From positions 1 through 53,105 of the forward strand of contig JAAVZE010000101.1 in NCBI GenBank assembly GCA_022791495.1: DNA of 53,105 nt, written 5' to 3'. The position numbers and the translations under genes were made by a program. Under the pieces are notes generated by a model. The model saw nothing but the letters and a program-made list of their open reading frames with translations. It was not told the DNA's origin and did not search any database. Positions within the stretch are counted from its first letter, which is position 1. Every line of letters starts with the position of its first letter. Origin of the DNA: Eubacterium sp. GTDB taxonomy: Bacteria > Bacillota > Clostridia > Lachnospirales > Lachnospiraceae. Positions 51,625-53,105 of this stretch are shown in pieces.

Positions 51625-52243
51625 AAATTAGGAGCACTTTTATAGGCAGATTAGGTAGATTCTTGGAAAGAGTATATGAATTGAAATATGAAAATGTAAT
51701 GGAGAAAGCTTTATGAAGCAAGAGGCTTCTTTAGATATGCCCGATTTTCCCTCTATATTATGTTTGGAGAGGTAAAGGGAATACGATGCAAAAATTGTAA
51801 GTAAAGTTTCAGAAATTATTATAGATAGTCCACCTAAAAATAGTTTTTATGTAGCAAAATTCCTAAATTATGCTTATCAAGAAACAACAATCAATTTGAT
51901 ATTGGATTTATTTTTGGATGAATACATAGAACATCATATGAGCATAAAGTATTTGAAAATATTTGGGAGATGGATAATTATCAGAAACTAATTCAAATTG
52001 CATATGAGAATATGTTGGGCGACTACTTTGGGTTTATGGTAGAAGATGAATAGAGTTTTTGTTGGAATTGATGAATCATACAAAAGATATTGAGGTATTT
52101 AAGACTATACCTTTGTTTGCGAGTGATTCATCTTGAAGTGGTAGTGAAGTACCCTTTATTGAAAAAAAGATTGATTTTTTAAGCGATTTAATTACATCTT
52201 TTAAAGGGGCAGATTTTATTTAGCCATAAGGCGGTGCAATCTT
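51625..52243. other. Decayed stretch before the xis gene
   Basis: No complete gene. Pieces in different frames read as parts of one or two soluble proteins (for example IIDSPPKNSFYVAKFLNYAY near 51820 and LIQIAYENMLGDYFGFMVED near 51990-52050), with stops between them and no ribosome binding sites. I do not recognise the family. Confidence 0.4.
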
Positions 52244-52456
52244 ATGGCAGGCAGAGAAATTACAGAAATTCCATTATGGCAGAAATACACATTGAGCGTA
52301 GAAGAAGCCTCAAAATATTTCCGTATCGGTCAGGCAAAGCTGCGCAGGCTTATCAATGAAAATGAGGAGGCTGACTTTATCCTGTGGAATGGGAACCGAC
52401 CGCAGATAAAAAGAAAGCAGTTTGAGGAATTTATTGACAAATTAAATGTAATATAG
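52244..52456 (+). CDS. xis: Tn916-type excisionase
   Basis: A 70-residue protein that closely follows Tn916 Xis: [20 protein letters not shown], then [33 protein letters not shown]. It is a small winged-helix protein that bends DNA at the element ends to drive excision by the integrase. It is followed 79 bases later by the remains of int, the standard order at one end of Tn916-like elements. Confidence 0.92.
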   Translation: MAGREITEIPLWQKYTLSVEEASKYFRIGQAKLRRLINENEEADFILWNGNRPQIKRKQFEEFIDKLNVI

Positions 52457-52535
52457 GCATGGCGCAAAGAGATTTAGTGCGGTATATTATTCTTATATCG
52501 TATTAGGGCTCTTTTTTATGAAAGGGGCAGATACT

Positions 52536-53105
52536 ATGGCAGCAAAAAGAAAAGACAGCAAGGGCAGAATTTTAAGAAAAGGGGAAGGACAGCGCAGTAA
52601 CGGGCGTTATATGTTCCGCTATACAGATTTATGTGCAACCGGAAATTTGCTAATATACAGATTCAGGCAGTACGGAAAACGCAGATTCCAAATCTGCCCG
52701 CCTAAGACAATCAAGGGCATACGAAAAATTCCGTTGACAGCAAAAGCACTGTACGCTTTGAAGAAGCAGAAAGAGTATATGCTGAAGCATGGAATGCTGG
52801 AAAATTTTGCGGTGGATTCCCGCAGTGGCTTTGTGTTCCTTACAAAAAGATTTCAGTTATGGAGTGCTGCACAGTTGGATAGTATTCTTCATAGGATTGT
52901 CTACGATTATAACAGTATCGAGGTGGCGAATGCCATCATGGAGGACAGGGAGCCGGAGTTGTTACCGAATATCACAGCACATATCTTAAGGCATACCGCC
53001 TGCACCAGAATGGCGGAGGCAGGGATGGACCAAAGGACGCTGCAGGAGATTATGGGGCACAGCAATCTAGCAATCACTATGAAGGTATATAACCATGTGG
53101 ATGAC
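52536..53105 (+). pseudogene. int: Tn916-type integrase with in-frame internal deletion (3' end outside window)
   Basis: The ATG at 52536 opens a frame that stays open to the end of the window (190 codons). Residues 1-33 are the arm-binding domain (KRKDSKGRILRKGEGQRSNG, RYMFRYTD). Then the sequence jumps to the late catalytic domain: PPKTIKGIRKIPLTAKALYA, ITAHILRHTACTRMAEAGMD and MGHSNLAITMKVYNHVDD, which hold HxLRH, the GH motif and the nucleophile Tyr. Compared with Tn916 Int (405 residues), roughly 230 residues are gone, including the core-binding domain and the first catalytic Arg, so it cannot recombine. The frame continues past base 53105. Confidence 0.8.

Noticed and set aside
1-53105. 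CRISPR arrays, rRNA or tRNA genes
   Set aside because: No regularly spaced repeats, no cas genes and no cloverleaf or rRNA-like sequence seen in the window.

Overview
The window looks like a chromosomal segment of a Lachnospiraceae-type member of the Clostridia (Bacillota). The reasons are the short insertion-free rpoC, strong GGAGG ribosome binding sites, DUF2520-type PanG in the pantothenate operon, TnpV and Tn916-type mobile remnants, and large secreted proteins with Flg_new repeats. I ran no database searches; family names come from recognising motifs and overall architecture.

Layout. 1-4.7 kb holds the 3' end of rpoB and complete rpoC with a terminator. 4.9-8.3 kb is AT-rich and holds two decaying surface-protein genes: one CBM2-like gene broken by single-base slips and one leucine-rich-repeat gene with two in-frame stops. 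8.5-9.7 kb holds a solitary TIR-like protein and a wrecked tnpV. 9.8-11.3 kb holds a PadR/DUF1048 operon with a striking operator, and an XRE regulator. 11.5-14.2 kb is the panG-panB-panC operon. 14.2-21.6 kb holds sensory genes: an AraC regulator, a chemoreceptor, a BceRS-like two-component pair without its transporter, and a hybrid histidine kinase with two receivers.

21.8-30.6 kb is one tightly packed eight-gene operon: OmpR regulator, HAMP kinase, lipoprotein, two integral membrane proteins, ABC ATPase, a secreted membrane-anchored protein with a duplicated module, and a membrane-anchored extracellular-domain protein. It looks like a self-contained sensing and export machine. 30.8-34.8 kb is the best candidate for an undescribed system: DUF6765-like protein, two DUF2589-like proteins, a small unknown protein, a two-helix SLATT/DUF4231-like membrane protein and a CHAP-fold protein without a signal peptide, ending at a strong terminator. 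Next to it, 34.9-38.2 kb has a tyrosine recombinase and a low-GC type II restriction-modification pair, giving the region a defence-island character.

38.2-53.1 kb is accessory DNA in several states of decay. It holds an intact C45-family amidohydrolase gene and a broken second copy 10 kb away, three MerR genes (one broken), a 1905-residue secreted beta-helix protein, a carboxymuconolactone decarboxylase-like gene with a MerR-type promoter, broken tnpV and chloramphenicol-acetyltransferase-like genes, a GNAT fragment, a UPF0175/DUF3368 toxin-antitoxin pair, and a Tn916-type xis with an internally deleted int that runs off the right edge. Several of the broken genes differ from an open frame by one base in a short homopolymer, so sequencing error versus real decay should be kept in mind.
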